DNA of 64,000 nucleotides. Origin: Novosphingobium kunmingense. Its GTDB lineage: Bacteria > Pseudomonadota > Alphaproteobacteria > Sphingomonadales > Sphingomonadaceae. The position numbers were made by a program, and so were the translations under genes. The DNA is taken from NCBI RefSeq assembly GCF_002813245.1, contig NZ_PHUF01000006.1, forward strand, positions 62,001 through 126,000, in the 5' to 3' direction. The notes beneath the pieces are model-generated. The model searched no databases and was not told the origin of the DNA. It saw nothing but the letters and a program-made list of their open reading frames with translations. Positions 1 to 8,614 of the stretch are shown here, piece after piece (positions within the stretch are counted from its first letter, which is position 1; the number at the start of each line of letters is the position of its first letter).

Positions 1-454
1 TTTCGGCGTAGTGCACCTTGGCGACCTGCGAGACCGCCGCGACGATCGGGATCGTCGCCTGCCCGCCACAGGTCACCATGTTGATGTTGCGCACCGCGGC
101 ATCGACCGCCGGGTTGACCGGGGGAATGGTCGCCGGGCCGATCGCGGCCGGGGTAAGGTCGACCATCAGCTTGCCGTCACGGGCGAGGATTTCGTCGTGC
201 GCCTTGTGCGCATAGGCCGAGGTCGCATCGAAGGCGATGCCGATATCGGCATATTGCGGCATCCGGCGCAGGCCCTCGATTCCTTCGTGGGTCGTCGGGA
301 CGCCGCGTTCGCTGGCCATCGCCAGGCCTTCCGAGGCCGGATCGATCCCGACTACCGCCGCCAGCTCCAGAGTGTCCGAGCCCTTGAGCAGTTTGATCAT
401 CAGATCAGTGCCGATATTGCCGGAACCGATAATCGCGCATTTCATCCTGGCCAT
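1..454 (-). CDS. Acetaldehyde dehydrogenase (acylating), 3' end outside window
   Basis: Last step of the catechol meta-cleavage lower pathway: oxidises acetaldehyde to acetyl-CoA with NAD and CoA. The visible N-terminal ~151 residues begin [18 protein letters not shown], an N-terminal dinucleotide-binding fold, and include [12 protein letters not shown], which carries the expected catalytic cysteine of the MhpF/DmpF/XylQ family. The gene runs off the left edge, so about half of a normal ~310-residue protein is seen. It starts 22 bases after the hydratase stop and belongs to the same operon. Its usual partner, 4-hydroxy-2-oxovalerate aldolase, would be expected just beyond the edge. An in-frame second ATG lies three codons downstream. 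Family assignment is firm; the exact pathway role follows from context. Confidence 0.93.
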   Translation of the reverse strand, partial: MARMKCAIIGSGNIGTDLMIKLLKGSDTLELAAVVGIDPASEGLAMASERGVPTTHEGIEGLRRMPQYADIGIAFDATSAYAHKAHDEILARDGKLMVDLTPAAIGPATIPPVNPAVDAAVRNINMVTCGGQATIPIVAAVSQVAKVHYAE

Positions 455-476
455 TTGACCAACCTCCACTTCCAAT

Positions 477-1271
477 TCAGTCAGCAGCAAATGTAGCTCG
501 GACAGTGCCAAGCCCATTGATCCGCGCTTCGACGACATCGCCGCGAGAAACCCCGGCCATCGGGCCGAGCGCGCCCGAAAGGATCACGTCGCCTTCCAGC
601 AGGGGCCGCCCGGCATTCGCCATGACCCGCGCCAGCCACAGGGAAGAGGTGATTGGGCTACCAAGACAGGCGATTCCGGCGCCGACCGAAATCGGTTCGC
701 CTTTTACCTCCATAACCATGCCGCACGTGCGCAAATCCAGCCTATCTAGCTTGCGCGGCACCGCGCCGAGCACGAACAGTCCGCTCGACGCGTTGTCGGC
801 GATCGTGTCCCAGATCTTGATGTCCCAGTTGGCGACGCGGCTGTCGACGATCTCGATTGCCGGAACGACATATTCGACCGCGCGGATCATCTCGGCGGTG
901 GTCATGTCGGGGTGGGGCAAATCCCGCCCAACGACGATCGCAATCTCGGCCTCGACCTTGGGCTGGATGACTTGATCAAGCGACACCGGGATACCTTCCG
1001 GCACGTCCATGTCTGCGAACAGCATCCCGTAATCGGGCTGGTCCACCCCCAACTGGCGCTGGACTGCAAGCGAAGTCAGGCCGATCTTGCGCCCTACGAG
1101 CCGCCGCCCGCTAGCCAGGTAGTGCCGGGTGTTGGATTCCTGCACAGCATAGGCGGCCTCAACGCCACCGGCGGCAATCAGGTCTCGGATCGGACTGACC
1201 GGCTTCCCCGTTTCGGCCGCGCCGCGCAGCGCCAGAGCCGCTTGTTCGATGGTTTTAGGGTCGATAGTCAT
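477..1271 (-). CDS. 2-hydroxypenta-2,4-dienoate (2-oxopent-4-enoate) hydratase
   Basis: Adds water to 2-hydroxypenta-2,4-dienoate to give 4-hydroxy-2-oxovalerate. The 264 residues match the usual length of the MhpD/DmpE/XylJ family. Family signatures are visible: [32 protein letters not shown] with metal-ligand acidic residues, and [11 protein letters not shown] followed by [11 protein letters not shown]. The start lies 4 bases beyond the stop of the upstream semialdehyde dehydrogenase gene, so the two are almost certainly co-translated. The next gene is acylating acetaldehyde dehydrogenase. A 4-oxalocrotonate decarboxylase has the same fold, but the position between the semialdehyde dehydrogenase/hydrolase and the acetaldehyde dehydrogenase favours the hydratase. 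Confidence 0.9.
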   Translation of the reverse strand: MTIDPKTIEQAALALRGAAETGKPVSPIRDLIAAGGVEAAYAVQESNTRHYLASGRRLVGRKIGLTSLAVQRQLGVDQPDYGMLFADMDVPEGIPVSLDQVIQPKVEAEIAIVVGRDLPHPDMTTAEMIRAVEYVVPAIEIVDSRVANWDIKIWDTIADNASSGLFVLGAVPRKLDRLDLRTCGMVMEVKGEPISVGAGIACLGSPITSSLWLARVMANAGRPLLEGDVILSGALGPMAGVSRGDVVEARINGLGTVRATFAAD

Positions 1272-1275
1272 CGTC

Positions 1276-2760
1276 TTAAAGCTTTACGCAGATGTTGGTG
1301 ATCTCGGTGTAGAATTCGAGGCTGTGCACCCCGCCTTCCCGGCCTATGCCGGAATGGCCGGACCCGCCGAAAGCCGTGCGCAGATCGCGCAGGAACCAGG
1401 AATTGACCCAGCACACCCCCACGTCCATCGCCGCCGCCACGCGGTGTCCGCGGGACATGTTTTCGGTCCAGATCGAGGCGCACAGGCCGTAAACCGTATC
1501 GTTTGCAAGTGCGATCACCTCGTCCTCGCTGTCGAACGGCACGATACCGCAGCACGGTCCGAAGATTTCCTCGCGCATCACGGTATCGCCGTGGGCGACG
1601 TCGATCCACAGCGTCGGTTCCACGAAGAAGCCACCGGCTTCCGCACCCGAGATTTCGGGAACGCCGCCGCCGGTGACCACGGTGGCCCCGTCCTCGACCG
1701 CACGGCGATAGTAACCCAGCACTTTCTCGCGGTGCTCGGCGCTGATCAGCGGGCCGAGATAGGCGCGATCACCGGTCACGCCCGGCTTGAAGCCCTGCGC
1801 CGCCGCCGCCATCCGCGCCACGAAGGCGTTGAAGATCGGTCGTTCGACATAGACCCGCTCGGTTCCGAGGCAGACCTGCCCGGTGTTCAGGAAGACCGAG
1901 CGCGACAGACCCTCGACCGCCTTGTCGAGGTCGGCATCGGCGAACACAATCGCCGGGTTCTTGCCACCGAGTTCGAACGAAATGTCGCGAACGCCGATCG
2001 CGGCCTTCTGCATGATCGCCTGTCCGGTGCCGGTCTCGCCGGTGAAGGTGATGGCATCGACATCGGGGTTGGACGTGAGGAATTCGCCGGCCGAACCCGG
2101 ACCGAATCCGTGGACGACGTTGTAGACACCCTTGGGCATGCCCACCGCGTTCATTACTTCGCCCAGCAGGGCAGCGGTCCGAGGCGTTTCCTCGGACGGC
2201 TTGACCACCACGGTATTGCCGCAGGCCAGCGCCGGGCCAACCTTCCAGGTCATCAGCAGCAGCGGGAAGTTCCACGGGCAGACCACCGCGACCACACCCT
2301 TGGGCTTGCGCACGGTATAGTTGAGCGCCTGGCCGCCATCGGGGGTCGATGTGTTGAAGCTTTCGCCCGGCATCGTCGAGACGACATCCGCGAACATGCG
2401 GAAGTTGGCGGCCCCGCGCGGAATGTCGATATGGGACGCGACATGGCGCGGCTTGCCGGTGTCGGCCACTTCGGCAGCCAGGAAATCATCCGCTCGGCGT
2501 TCGATCTCGGTCGCCACGGCGGCGATCAGCTTGACCCGTTCGGCCGTGGTCATCTTGCCCCACGGCCCCTTGAGCGCGGCCTTGGCCGCCGCAACAGCGT
2601 CGGCGACGTCGGCTTCGCTCGCTTCGTGAACAAGTCCGATCTGCAATCCGGTGGCCGGATCGATATTGGGAAACGACTTGCCATCGCTTCCCTGGCGATA
2701 GGAACCATCAATGAAGTTCAGGATGGTTTCCGTGACAGAAGGCGAGGCAGGTGAGGTCAT
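1276..2760 (-). CDS. 2-hydroxymuconic semialdehyde dehydrogenase (ALDH family)
   Basis: NAD-dependent oxidation of the catechol ring-cleavage product 2-hydroxymuconic semialdehyde (dehydrogenative branch, XylG/DmpC type). 494 residues with the full ALDH layout: PWNFPLLLMTWKVGPALACG in the cofactor domain, FELGGKNP with the general-base Glu, and NTGQVCLGTERVYVERP with the nucleophilic Cys. I chose the ATG at 2760 (MTSPASPSVTETILNFIDG); an upstream TTG in frame at 2805 would overlap the previous gene and adds 15 unconvincing residues. The operon context with catechol 2,3-dioxygenase decides the substrate. No oxalocrotonate tautomerase or decarboxylase is seen in the window, so that branch would have to be completed elsewhere. 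Confidence 0.9.
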   Translation of the reverse strand: MTSPASPSVTETILNFIDGSYRQGSDGKSFPNIDPATGLQIGLVHEASEADVADAVAAAKAALKGPWGKMTTAERVKLIAAVATEIERRADDFLAAEVADTGKPRHVASHIDIPRGAANFRMFADVVSTMPGESFNTSTPDGGQALNYTVRKPKGVVAVVCPWNFPLLLMTWKVGPALACGNTVVVKPSEETPRTAALLGEVMNAVGMPKGVYNVVHGFGPGSAGEFLTSNPDVDAITFTGETGTGQAIMQKAAIGVRDISFELGGKNPAIVFADADLDKAVEGLSRSVFLNTGQVCLGTERVYVERPIFNAFVARMAAAAQGFKPGVTGDRAYLGPLISAEHREKVLGYYRRAVEDGATVVTGGGVPEISGAEAGGFFVEPTLWIDVAHGDTVMREEIFGPCCGIVPFDSEDEVIALANDTVYGLCASIWTENMSRGHRVAAAMDVGVCWVNSWFLRDLRTAFGGSGHSGIGREGGVHSLEFYTEITNICVKL

Positions 2761-2801
2761 TGGTGCAGGATTACCTAAGTTGGCCAGAGGGCCATGTTGG
2801 A

Positions 2802-3233
2802 TCAAAATTTCTTTGCGCCGACTGCGGCCAGACCGGCGTTGGCGAATTCGACGTCCATCGCTTCGCTTCCGCCGGAAACACCGATCGCACCGACGAATTC
2901 ACCGGCGATTTCGATCGGCAAACCCCCGCCGAACATCGCGATGCCCGGCTGCGCGACGATCCCGTCGCGCAAGGCGGGATTGCCCGCGACCATTGCATAG
3001 AGCTCCGGCGTCGGGACGCGGAAGCTGGCGGCGCTGTACGCCTTGTCCTGCGCGATCTTCGCGGACGGTGAAGGGGAGCCGCTGGCGCGCAGAAACGCAA
3101 CCAGATCCCCCCCGGCACCGACCACGGCGGCGACGACCGGACAGCCCACAGTGGCACCCTTGGCAACGGCCGCAGCCGCTGCCTTGAGCGCCAGTTCGTG
3201 ACCGACTGTCCGGATCGTAACCACCCCGTCCAT
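2802..3233 (-). CDS. GlcG/HbpS-family (DUF336) protein
   Basis: A 143-residue protein of the GlcG/HbpS family (starts MDGVVTIRTVGHELALKA, then GCPVVAAVVGAGGDLVAFLRASGS and LPIEIAGEFVGAIGVSGG). Related small proteins are often encoded in meta-cleavage and other aromatic operons. Heme or corrinoid-like ligand binding is documented for some members, but the role in catabolism is not settled. The start is set at 3233, two bases past the catechol dioxygenase stop, which makes tight coupling likely. An upstream in-frame start would run back inside the dioxygenase gene. I infer an accessory role (cofactor or iron handling, or stabilising the dioxygenase); the sequence itself does not prove one. Confidence 0.8.
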   Translation of the reverse strand: MDGVVTIRTVGHELALKAAAAAVAKGATVGCPVVAAVVGAGGDLVAFLRASGSPSPSAKIAQDKAYSAASFRVPTPELYAMVAGNPALRDGIVAQPGIAMFGGGLPIEIAGEFVGAIGVSGGSEAMDVEFANAGLAAVGAKKF

Positions 3234-3235
3234 GA

Positions 3236-4159
3236 TCAGGTGTTCACCGTCATGAAGCGGTCGTTGAGCGCCTTCTCGTAGTAGAAGATCGCCTTGCCGG
3301 CGCTCTCCGCCTGCCACATCCGCTGCGGATTGTCCGGGTAGTAGATGTAACCGCCGCTGAAAGTCTCGTTGCGGTTGCCCGACGGATCGAAGAAATAGAT
3401 CGTCTGGCCGCGGGTGATCCCGTGACGCGTCGGTCCGATATCGAGCGAGATGTCGTAACGGCTGATGATATCGGCAGCATGGCCGACATCATGCCAGGAT
3501 TCGAGATTGAACGAGGTGTGGTGGATCTTGCCGTCTTCGGGATAGCCGAGGAAGGCAACATCATGCGCCTTGTTGCTGCAGCTCAGGAAGATGCCGAGGC
3601 GGGTGCCGCTGCCTTCATCGACCAGCTCCTCGGTAACCGCAAAGTCGAGCGCATCGACGAAAATCTTTGCGGATGCGGAGATGTCCACGCCATTCAGTGC
3701 GCAGTGATCGAAGCGGGTGGCACGCATGCCGCGCGGTTCGACCACCCAGACATCGGGGTTCTTGACCGCCGGGCCGGTGGCCGACAGTTCCATTTCGGCG
3801 TAGAGTTCGAAAACGTGCTGGGTCGGCGTGCTGAAGCGGATCTTGCGACCCACACCGGGGTCCGATCCGGCCGGGATCACATCGACATGCACGCCAATAT
3901 CGAGCAGGCGCTCGGCGAAATGATCGAGATCAGCGTCCTTGGCGACCTTGAAGCCCATCACATCCATGCCGGCCTGATCGGCCTCGCGCAGGATGATGCT
4001 GTGACGATCGAATTCGTCGAACGCCTGGAAGAAGGCGCGGTCGCTGTCGCGATTGACGAAGTTCAGGCCAATCCGGTCGCGATAATGGGTAATGGCCTCA
4101 TCAAGGTCGAGGACCCTGAGTTGCACGTAACCAGGACGAATTACACCAGTTAGAGCCAT
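3236..4159 (-). CDS. Catechol 2,3-dioxygenase (extradiol, VOC superfamily)
   Basis: Opens the catechol ring next to the hydroxyls to yield 2-hydroxymuconic semialdehyde. The 307 residues form the two-domain type I extradiol fold. By eye the Fe(II) ligands are His152 (RFDHCAL), His214 (KIHHTSFNLE) and Glu265 (GNRNETFSGGY). Second-sphere residues His199, His246 and Tyr255 fall at the XylE numbering within one residue. This is a full-length, apparently intact XylE/DmpB-type enzyme. A strong GGAGAGGAG ribosome site precedes the ATG. It lies between the semialdehyde hydrolase gene and the GlcG/HbpS gene in one operon, so catechol is the likely central intermediate of Region 1. Confidence 0.95.
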   Translation of the reverse strand: MALTGVIRPGYVQLRVLDLDEAITHYRDRIGLNFVNRDSDRAFFQAFDEFDRHSIILREADQAGMDVMGFKVAKDADLDHFAERLLDIGVHVDVIPAGSDPGVGRKIRFSTPTQHVFELYAEMELSATGPAVKNPDVWVVEPRGMRATRFDHCALNGVDISASAKIFVDALDFAVTEELVDEGSGTRLGIFLSCSNKAHDVAFLGYPEDGKIHHTSFNLESWHDVGHAADIISRYDISLDIGPTRHGITRGQTIYFFDPSGNRNETFSGGYIYYPDNPQRMWQAESAGKAIFYYEKALNDRFMTVNT

Positions 4160-4177
4160 GACGATTCTCCTCTCCGA

Positions 4178-5038
4178 TCAAGCCTTGAGGCCATTCTTAA
4201 AGAACTCGGCAACCATGCGATTGAAGCTTGCCATCCGTTCGATCTGCACCCAGTGCCCGCATTCGGCGAAGACGTGCAGATCTGCCCGCTTCATCAAACC
4301 GGCAAGTTTCACGGTTGAATCCAACGGGATGACCTGATCGGCGACGCCATGCAGGATCAGCGTCTCGTGTTCGAGTGCGGCGATGTCTTCCTCGCGGCTG
4401 GCGAGCATCGCCACATTGCGCTGGCGGTCGGCACCGCCGAAGGTGGCATGATATGGCTCATGCGCTTCGGGCCGGGCGCTGGCGACATAGCGCGACTGGA
4501 TCAGATCCTCGGTCAGGCGGCTGTGATCCCAGGCCAGGTACTTGAGCGAATCGCGCATCGCCTCGACCGAGGGCTCATAGCCCCAGACCTTGTCGAGCGC
4601 CGGGGTGATTGGAAAGTTGAGCCCGGCCGGGCCCATCAGCACGGCGCGCTCAACCCGGTCGGGATGGGCAATCATGAACGCCAGGGTGATGCCGCCACCG
4701 AACGAATTGCCGACCATCGAAACCTTGTCGATGCCCAGCCCGTCGAGAAAACCGGCCAGCTGATCGACCCAGATCTGCTTGTCCTCGATCCGGCCCTTGC
4801 TGTCCGAATAGCCGAAGCCGAACATGTCGGGCGCGATGACCCGGAAATCCTCGGCGAGAACCGGCATATTCAGCCGCCAGTTGGCCCAGGCAGTCACGCC
4901 CGGGCCCGAACCATGGACCAGCAGCACCGGGTCGCCTTCGCCGACGTCGTGGTAATTGGTCGAGCTTCCGCCGACAACCAGCGACCTACCGATTTCCGGA
5001 CGTGCCGTGTCCAAAGTCGAGCTTGCCATGGTAGCCAT
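4178..5038 (-). CDS. 2-hydroxymuconic semialdehyde hydrolase (alpha/beta hydrolase)
   Basis: Hydrolyses the C-C bond of the meta-cleavage product, giving 2-hydroxypentadienoate plus formate or another acid. 286 residues. HGSGPGVTAWANWR is the DmpD/XylF/TodF oxyanion-hole motif, GNSFGGG carries the nucleophilic Ser and GHWVQIERM the catalytic His. The reading frame stays open to 5119, but XylF-type proteins begin close to the PEIGR segment and AAAGGA lies just before the ATG at 5038, so I place the start there. Together with the semialdehyde dehydrogenase gene it gives both hydrolytic and dehydrogenative branches. The 160-base gap upstream holds an operator-like sequence, so this gene may head its own transcript. 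Confidence 0.9.
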   Translation of the reverse strand: MATMASSTLDTARPEIGRSLVVGGSSTNYHDVGEGDPVLLVHGSGPGVTAWANWRLNMPVLAEDFRVIAPDMFGFGYSDSKGRIEDKQIWVDQLAGFLDGLGIDKVSMVGNSFGGGITLAFMIAHPDRVERAVLMGPAGLNFPITPALDKVWGYEPSVEAMRDSLKYLAWDHSRLTEDLIQSRYVASARPEAHEPYHATFGGADRQRNVAMLASREEDIAALEHETLILHGVADQVIPLDSTVKLAGLMKRADLHVFAECGHWVQIERMASFNRMVAEFFKNGLKA

Positions 5039-5120
5039 CCGATCCTTTCCCGCCTCGATGATTTTGTATTCGGCTGAACCTGGACGCCGAATCGCCGTCT
5101 CTGTCGCCAGAGGCGTCATT

Positions 5121-5150
5121 CATTGCACTATTTGAAACGCATTTGCAAAT
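5121..5150 (-). promoter_or_regulatory. Operator-like sequence upstream of the hydrolase/C23O genes
   Basis: The gap between the glutathione transferase and the hydrolase holds TTGCACTAT (5123-5131) and the perfect palindrome ATTTGCAAAT (5141-5150). TTGCACTAT recurs exactly upstream of the IclR gene (35291-35299), and TTGCAC matches half of the 10598-10613 palindrome. I infer an internal promoter or operator of the same regulon. This is the weakest copy, effectively half-sites. Confidence 0.4.
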
Positions 5151-5198
5151 GAAGAACGACGTGGGCGACGGCGATCGCCGCCGCCCCGCGCCCTTCGA

Positions 5199-5804
5199 TC
5201 AGATGAGACCTTCGGCCTGCAAGGCCGCCCCAACCGCAGGCCGCTGCGCAATCCGGCCGCAATAGGCGCCCAGCGCGGGATAGGCGCTCATGTCGATCCC
5301 GACATGGGCAGGCCAGCCCAGCATCACGAACAGATAGATGTCGGCCACGCTAAAATCGGCGCCCACATAGTGCTCTTTGCCGGCGAGATCCTTATCGACC
5401 GCGGTCAAGTGATTCTTGACTGCGGTCGTAGCGGCTGCCTTGGCTTCATCGCTGGTGCCGGGCGTAAACAGGGGCACGAAGGCCTTGTGAAACTCCGAAC
5501 CCAGGAAGCTCAGCCGGCTGAGCAGGCGGTACCGGTCCATGGTGCCGTCGCGCGGCGCCAGGCCGGCTTCCGGCTTCTGGTCGGCGATGTAAAGCAGGAT
5601 CGCGGGATTTTCGGTCAGGGTTTCGCCGCTGTCGAGGGTCAGCGCCGGAACCTTGCCCGACGGGTTGACCGTCAGGAAATCGTCTCCGGTCTCGACCTTG
5701 CGGGTCGCCAGATCGACCTTCACCGCATCGAAAGTGGCGCCGGTTTCGCGCAGGGCGATATGCGGAGCGAGCGAACAGGCACCAGGGCTAATGAACAGCT
5801 TCAT
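5199..5804 (-). CDS. Glutathione S-transferase (beta class)
   Basis: 201 residues, the normal size for a bacterial GST. N-terminal thioredoxin-like domain MKLFISPGACSLAPHIALRE with the Cys10 and Ser11 region typical of beta-class enzymes, followed by NPSGKVPALTLDSGETLTEN, the glutathione-binding Pro/Ser segment, and an all-helical C-terminal domain. A perfect AAGGAG lies just upstream of the ATG. Such GSTs (BphK-like) are common in meta-cleavage operons, where they are thought to dehalogenate or detoxify reactive intermediates. It follows the oxygenase genes on the same strand. The true substrate cannot be read from the sequence. Confidence 0.9.
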   Translation of the reverse strand: MKLFISPGACSLAPHIALRETGATFDAVKVDLATRKVETGDDFLTVNPSGKVPALTLDSGETLTENPAILLYIADQKPEAGLAPRDGTMDRYRLLSRLSFLGSEFHKAFVPLFTPGTSDEAKAAATTAVKNHLTAVDKDLAGKEHYVGADFSVADIYLFVMLGWPAHVGIDMSAYPALGAYCGRIAQRPAVGAALQAEGLI

Positions 5805-5845
5805 GGATAGTCTCCTTCTGGGAAAACAGGAAATTGGGGATTGGC

Positions 5846-6334
5846 TCAGATCGGGGTCGCCAACAGCGTGGCGATGCGCAGCGTGTCATAGATGCAGGTC
5901 CGGCTTTTCAGTCGAACGGTTCCACCGCTAAGATCAAACCGATCGACATATTTGCCGGCATTGTAGATGCGCGTTTCACCATCGTTACGGGTCTGGAAGA
6001 CGACATAGCTGGCTTCAGCAGAAACCTGGTCGCCTTCCACGCCGGTGATCACCGCACGCCCGATCAGGTGCCGGTTGAAATGTTCGGGGAAGACGTTTGC
6101 CTTGCGCAGCGCGACAACCCGATCCGCCAGCATCCCTTTGCTGTCGCAATACATCACAGCTGCGGGCAAGCCGTTATCGACATTCTCGCGCGCGATCACC
6201 TGGTACAGGCAATCGTCAACGAACAGCGTGGGCCATTGCTCGAGCCGGTCATCATCAAGGCAAAGCCCGTAAGCCGCGTTGAAATCGTCGATCGCACTTT
6301 GCGCGACTTGCGCTACTTCGGCTGCAACGCTCAT
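5846..6334 (-). CDS. Ring-hydroxylating oxygenase beta subunit (salicylate/anthranilate type)
   Basis: Small structural subunit of a Rieske non-heme iron oxygenase, 162 residues with the SnoaL-like cone fold. It opens with AIDDFNAAYGLCLDDDRLEQWP and contains MYCDSKGMLADRVVALRKANVFPEH, which closely parallels the third beta subunit of this window (12010-12498: FCDSRGMLVDRIVSLRRANIFP). The start overlaps the alpha-subunit stop by 4 bases (ATGA), so the two are translationally coupled. Subunits of this kind accompany salicylate 1- or 5-hydroxylases and anthranilate dioxygenases; the exact substrate is not resolved. Confidence 0.88.
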   Translation of the reverse strand: MSVAAEVAQVAQSAIDDFNAAYGLCLDDDRLEQWPTLFVDDCLYQVIARENVDNGLPAAVMYCDSKGMLADRVVALRKANVFPEHFNRHLIGRAVITGVEGDQVSAEASYVVFQTRNDGETRIYNAGKYVDRFDLSGGTVRLKSRTCIYDTLRIATLLATPI

Positions 6335-7611
6335 GCCCGGCCCTCCGCTGCGAGATCGGCCAAGGCATTGCCCATCAGCCCGAGATAGCCCTTCCAGAAC
6401 CCGCGCACGGAATTTTCATCCATACCCATCGGGGCGTATGACGGTCGGACATCGTCCCCGCCCATCTCGACGAAGCTGCGCTTGCCTTCGGCACCGATCG
6501 TGCCCTGCTGGCACAGTTCGACCGCTTCGCCGTCTTCCATCGAAATCAACCCAGACGGTCCAACCAGGTTGAGGTTGCGAAGGCGGTGGCGAGTCGTTTC
6601 ATCGTCATCGTCGGCATAGCCGAAATAGGTCCAGACCAGCTCGGTCTTGTCGGTCCCGTGGGGCACGATCTGCCTGGTGGCGAGGGTGTTCTGGATCTGC
6701 TGGACAACGACAGACGGGAAGATCGACTGGATGTGCAGTCCGACATCATCAGCGATCTCCGGGCGGAATGCCAGCAGGCGCTCGTCCTGCAACTTGGCCT
6801 CACCCTGCATCTCGCGGTTGGCCTCGTCACCGAACGAGCCGTAGTCGACATTGCCCTTGGGCTTAGACACGGTAAAGACGGTGTGGTAGCCCTCGTCCGA
6901 AACCAGACCCGCGCTTTCCTGGCTCTGGCGGTAGATGCCGAAAGTCGGATAGAACAGGTGCAACAGACCGCCGTGGTAGCTGTCACGACTGTTTTCCGAA
7001 TAGAGCTTCCAGTTGCCGGCCATGAACTGCCGCGCATAGCCCAGAACCTTGACCGGGCGCTGGAAGACGCGCTGAATGTATTTGCGCATCACTGGACCCA
7101 GAAAGTCGTCGAGCGGGGCGATGGTCGAGTTGAAGGTGCCGAACACGAGGCCGCCGAATGTCTCGACCCGCAACCGCTCCAGCGAATGCTCGGCCATATT
7201 GAATTCCTTCGAATAGCCGCCCACGCCTTTCAGCCCCCGCCGGAACGGCACGCCGACAAGCGCACCGGTCGCGTCGTAGGCCCACTGGTGATAGACGCAG
7301 ACGAACGCCCCGTCGGCCTGGTTGCCACGCAGCGAGCGGCACACGGTTGCGCCCTTGTGGGCGCAGCGATTTACCCAGGCATGGATGGTGCCATCGGTTG
7401 CCCGCGTCACCACCACCGGAGTATTGCCGACATGGGTCGAACGGAAATCGCCGCTGTTGGCCAGCTCGGCTTCGAGGCCGAGGTAGCACCAGGTCTGTCC
7501 GCGAAAGATGTTTTCCTGTTCGGCAGTGAAGATCGCTTGGCTGTGATAGACTGCGTAATCGACCGCAGTCGGCTCCGACCCCGCGGCGACGGGCATGGTT
7601 TCGGCGTTCAT
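6331..7611 (-). CDS. Ring-hydroxylating oxygenase alpha subunit (salicylate/anthranilate type)
   Basis: Catalytic subunit, 426 residues. Rieske [2Fe-2S] ligands are Cys83/His85 and Cys105/His108. The spacing between the pairs is 19 residues, where the other three alpha subunits in the window have 17. The mononuclear iron site reads ENSRDSYHGGLLH (Asp-x2-His-x4-His). NTLATRQIVPHG and SMEDGEAVELCQQG resemble the 12523-13785 alpha subunit, so the two form one subfamily, related to NagG/AhdA1c-type salicylate hydroxylases. The probable role is oxygenation of an aromatic acid to catechol or gentisate for the downstream meta pathway. Electrons must come from a ferredoxin and a reductase that are not part of this operon. 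Confidence 0.88.
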   Translation of the reverse strand: MNAETMPVAAGSEPTAVDYAVYHSQAIFTAEQENIFRGQTWCYLGLEAELANSGDFRSTHVGNTPVVVTRATDGTIHAWVNRCAHKGATVCRSLRGNQADGAFVCVYHQWAYDATGALVGVPFRRGLKGVGGYSKEFNMAEHSLERLRVETFGGLVFGTFNSTIAPLDDFLGPVMRKYIQRVFQRPVKVLGYARQFMAGNWKLYSENSRDSYHGGLLHLFYPTFGIYRQSQESAGLVSDEGYHTVFTVSKPKGNVDYGSFGDEANREMQGEAKLQDERLLAFRPEIADDVGLHIQSIFPSVVVQQIQNTLATRQIVPHGTDKTELVWTYFGYADDDDETTRHRLRNLNLVGPSGLISMEDGEAVELCQQGTIGAEGKRSFVEMGGDDVRPSYAPMGMDENSVRGFWKGYLGLMGNALADLAAEGRA

Positions 7612-7621
7612 GGTCTTCTCC

Positions 7622-8614
7622 CTAAGCTTGTTCGAAACCGCGGCCCGAAGCGAGTCGTCCGCAAGTGCGCATCGCGCTCAGCATCATCGCGGCATCGGCC
7701 TTGCCGGTACCGACGATGTCGTAGGCGGTGCCATGGGCCACCGACATGTGCAGGTACGGCGGCCCCATGATGATCACGCTGTTGCCCGAAAAACCCCAGG
7801 TCTTGACGGCGATGTGGCCCTGATCGTGGAACATCGCCAGGACCATGTCGTAGCGGCCCTCGATGCAGTGGCGGAAGACCGAATCGGGCGCGATCGGCCC
7901 TTCGACATCGATGCCCCTTGCCCGCGCCGCTTCAATCCCAGGCGCAATTTCAAGGCGATCCTCGTCGCCCATGGCATGTGGGTTGAGACCGGCAACCGCG
8001 ATCCGCGGTTGGGCGATGCCCCACGATTGCATGGCCTCGTGCAGTTGCCCCACCGCCGTGGCGACGAGGTCTGCCGAAATGACGTCGATCACTTGCCGCA
8101 GCGACATGTGGTCGGTGAGATGCGCAACCCTGAGCGGCCCGGTCAGCAGCACCAGATAGCTTTCGCCCGGGGTCGGGCTGATGACCCTGTCGAGCTTCTT
8201 GGCCAGTTTAAGCGAACCGGTGCTGATCGGCCCCATGATCGTGGCCGCGAAAGAACCGTCGCGGGCAAGCGCGTCGAGCTCGTCCAGCCATTGCGCGGTG
8301 GCGTGCCCGGCGGCCTCGGTGTCCTCGCCCAGGGGCAGAACGCCATCGGGCAGCGCGCCGGTATCGATGACGTCGATAATCGCGGGATCGTCGCTGGGCT
8401 TTTCGAAGCAGCGCATGACCCGCAGCCGGGCCTTGGTGCCGGTGAAATCGAGCGCGCGTTCCACCGCAGCCGCCGATCCGAGCAGCACGGGGATCGAATC
8501 CGTGTGTACGGCACCGTCGGCCAGCGCCCTGACAGCCACTTCGGGTCCGATCCCGGCGGGATCACCGATCATCGTCCCCACGACGGGGCGCACCCGCTCA
8601 GAGGCTGTAGACAT
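7622..8614 (-). CDS. PdxA-family dehydrogenase, probable cis-diol carboxylate dehydrogenase
   Basis: 330 residues of the 4-hydroxythreonine-4-phosphate dehydrogenase (PdxA) superfamily. GTMIGDPAGIGPEVAVRAL, AGLNPHAMGDE and AMFHDQGHIAVK carry the family's metal and substrate His/Asp positions. TphB, which oxidises and decarboxylates the terephthalate cis-diol, belongs to this superfamily. Here the gene overlaps the benzoate-type beta subunit by 17 bases and precedes a second oxygenase pair. I therefore infer that it rearomatises the cis-dihydrodiol carboxylate, in place of the short-chain dehydrogenase (BenD) usually found beside BenAB. A housekeeping vitamin B6 role is unlikely inside this operon, though not excluded by sequence. 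Confidence 0.82.
   Translation of the reverse strand: MSTASERVRPVVGTMIGDPAGIGPEVAVRALADGAVHTDSIPVLLGSAAAVERALDFTGTKARLRVMRCFEKPSDDPAIIDVIDTGALPDGVLPLGEDTEAAGHATAQWLDELDALARDGSFAATIMGPISTGSLKLAKKLDRVISPTPGESYLVLLTGPLRVAHLTDHMSLRQVIDVISADLVATAVGQLHEAMQSWGIAQPRIAVAGLNPHAMGDEDRLEIAPGIEAARARGIDVEGPIAPDSVFRHCIEGRYDMVLAMFHDQGHIAVKTWGFSGNSVIIMGPPYLHMSVAHGTAYDIVGTGKADAAMMLSAMRTCGRLASGRGFEQA

Noticed and set aside
1249..2754. 501-codon open frame on the plus strand
   Set aside because: Antisense of the semialdehyde dehydrogenase, which carries the ALDH catalytic residues.
2761..2805. TTG at 2805 as the start of the semialdehyde dehydrogenase
   Set aside because: It would overlap the stop of the preceding gene and adds a 15-residue stretch without family resemblance; the ATG at 2760 gives a normal ALDH start.
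7622..8614. PdxA-family gene as a vitamin B6 biosynthesis gene
   Set aside because: It is embedded by overlap in an oxygenase operon. A B6 role cannot be excluded by motif alone, but the context points to TphB-like diol dehydrogenation.
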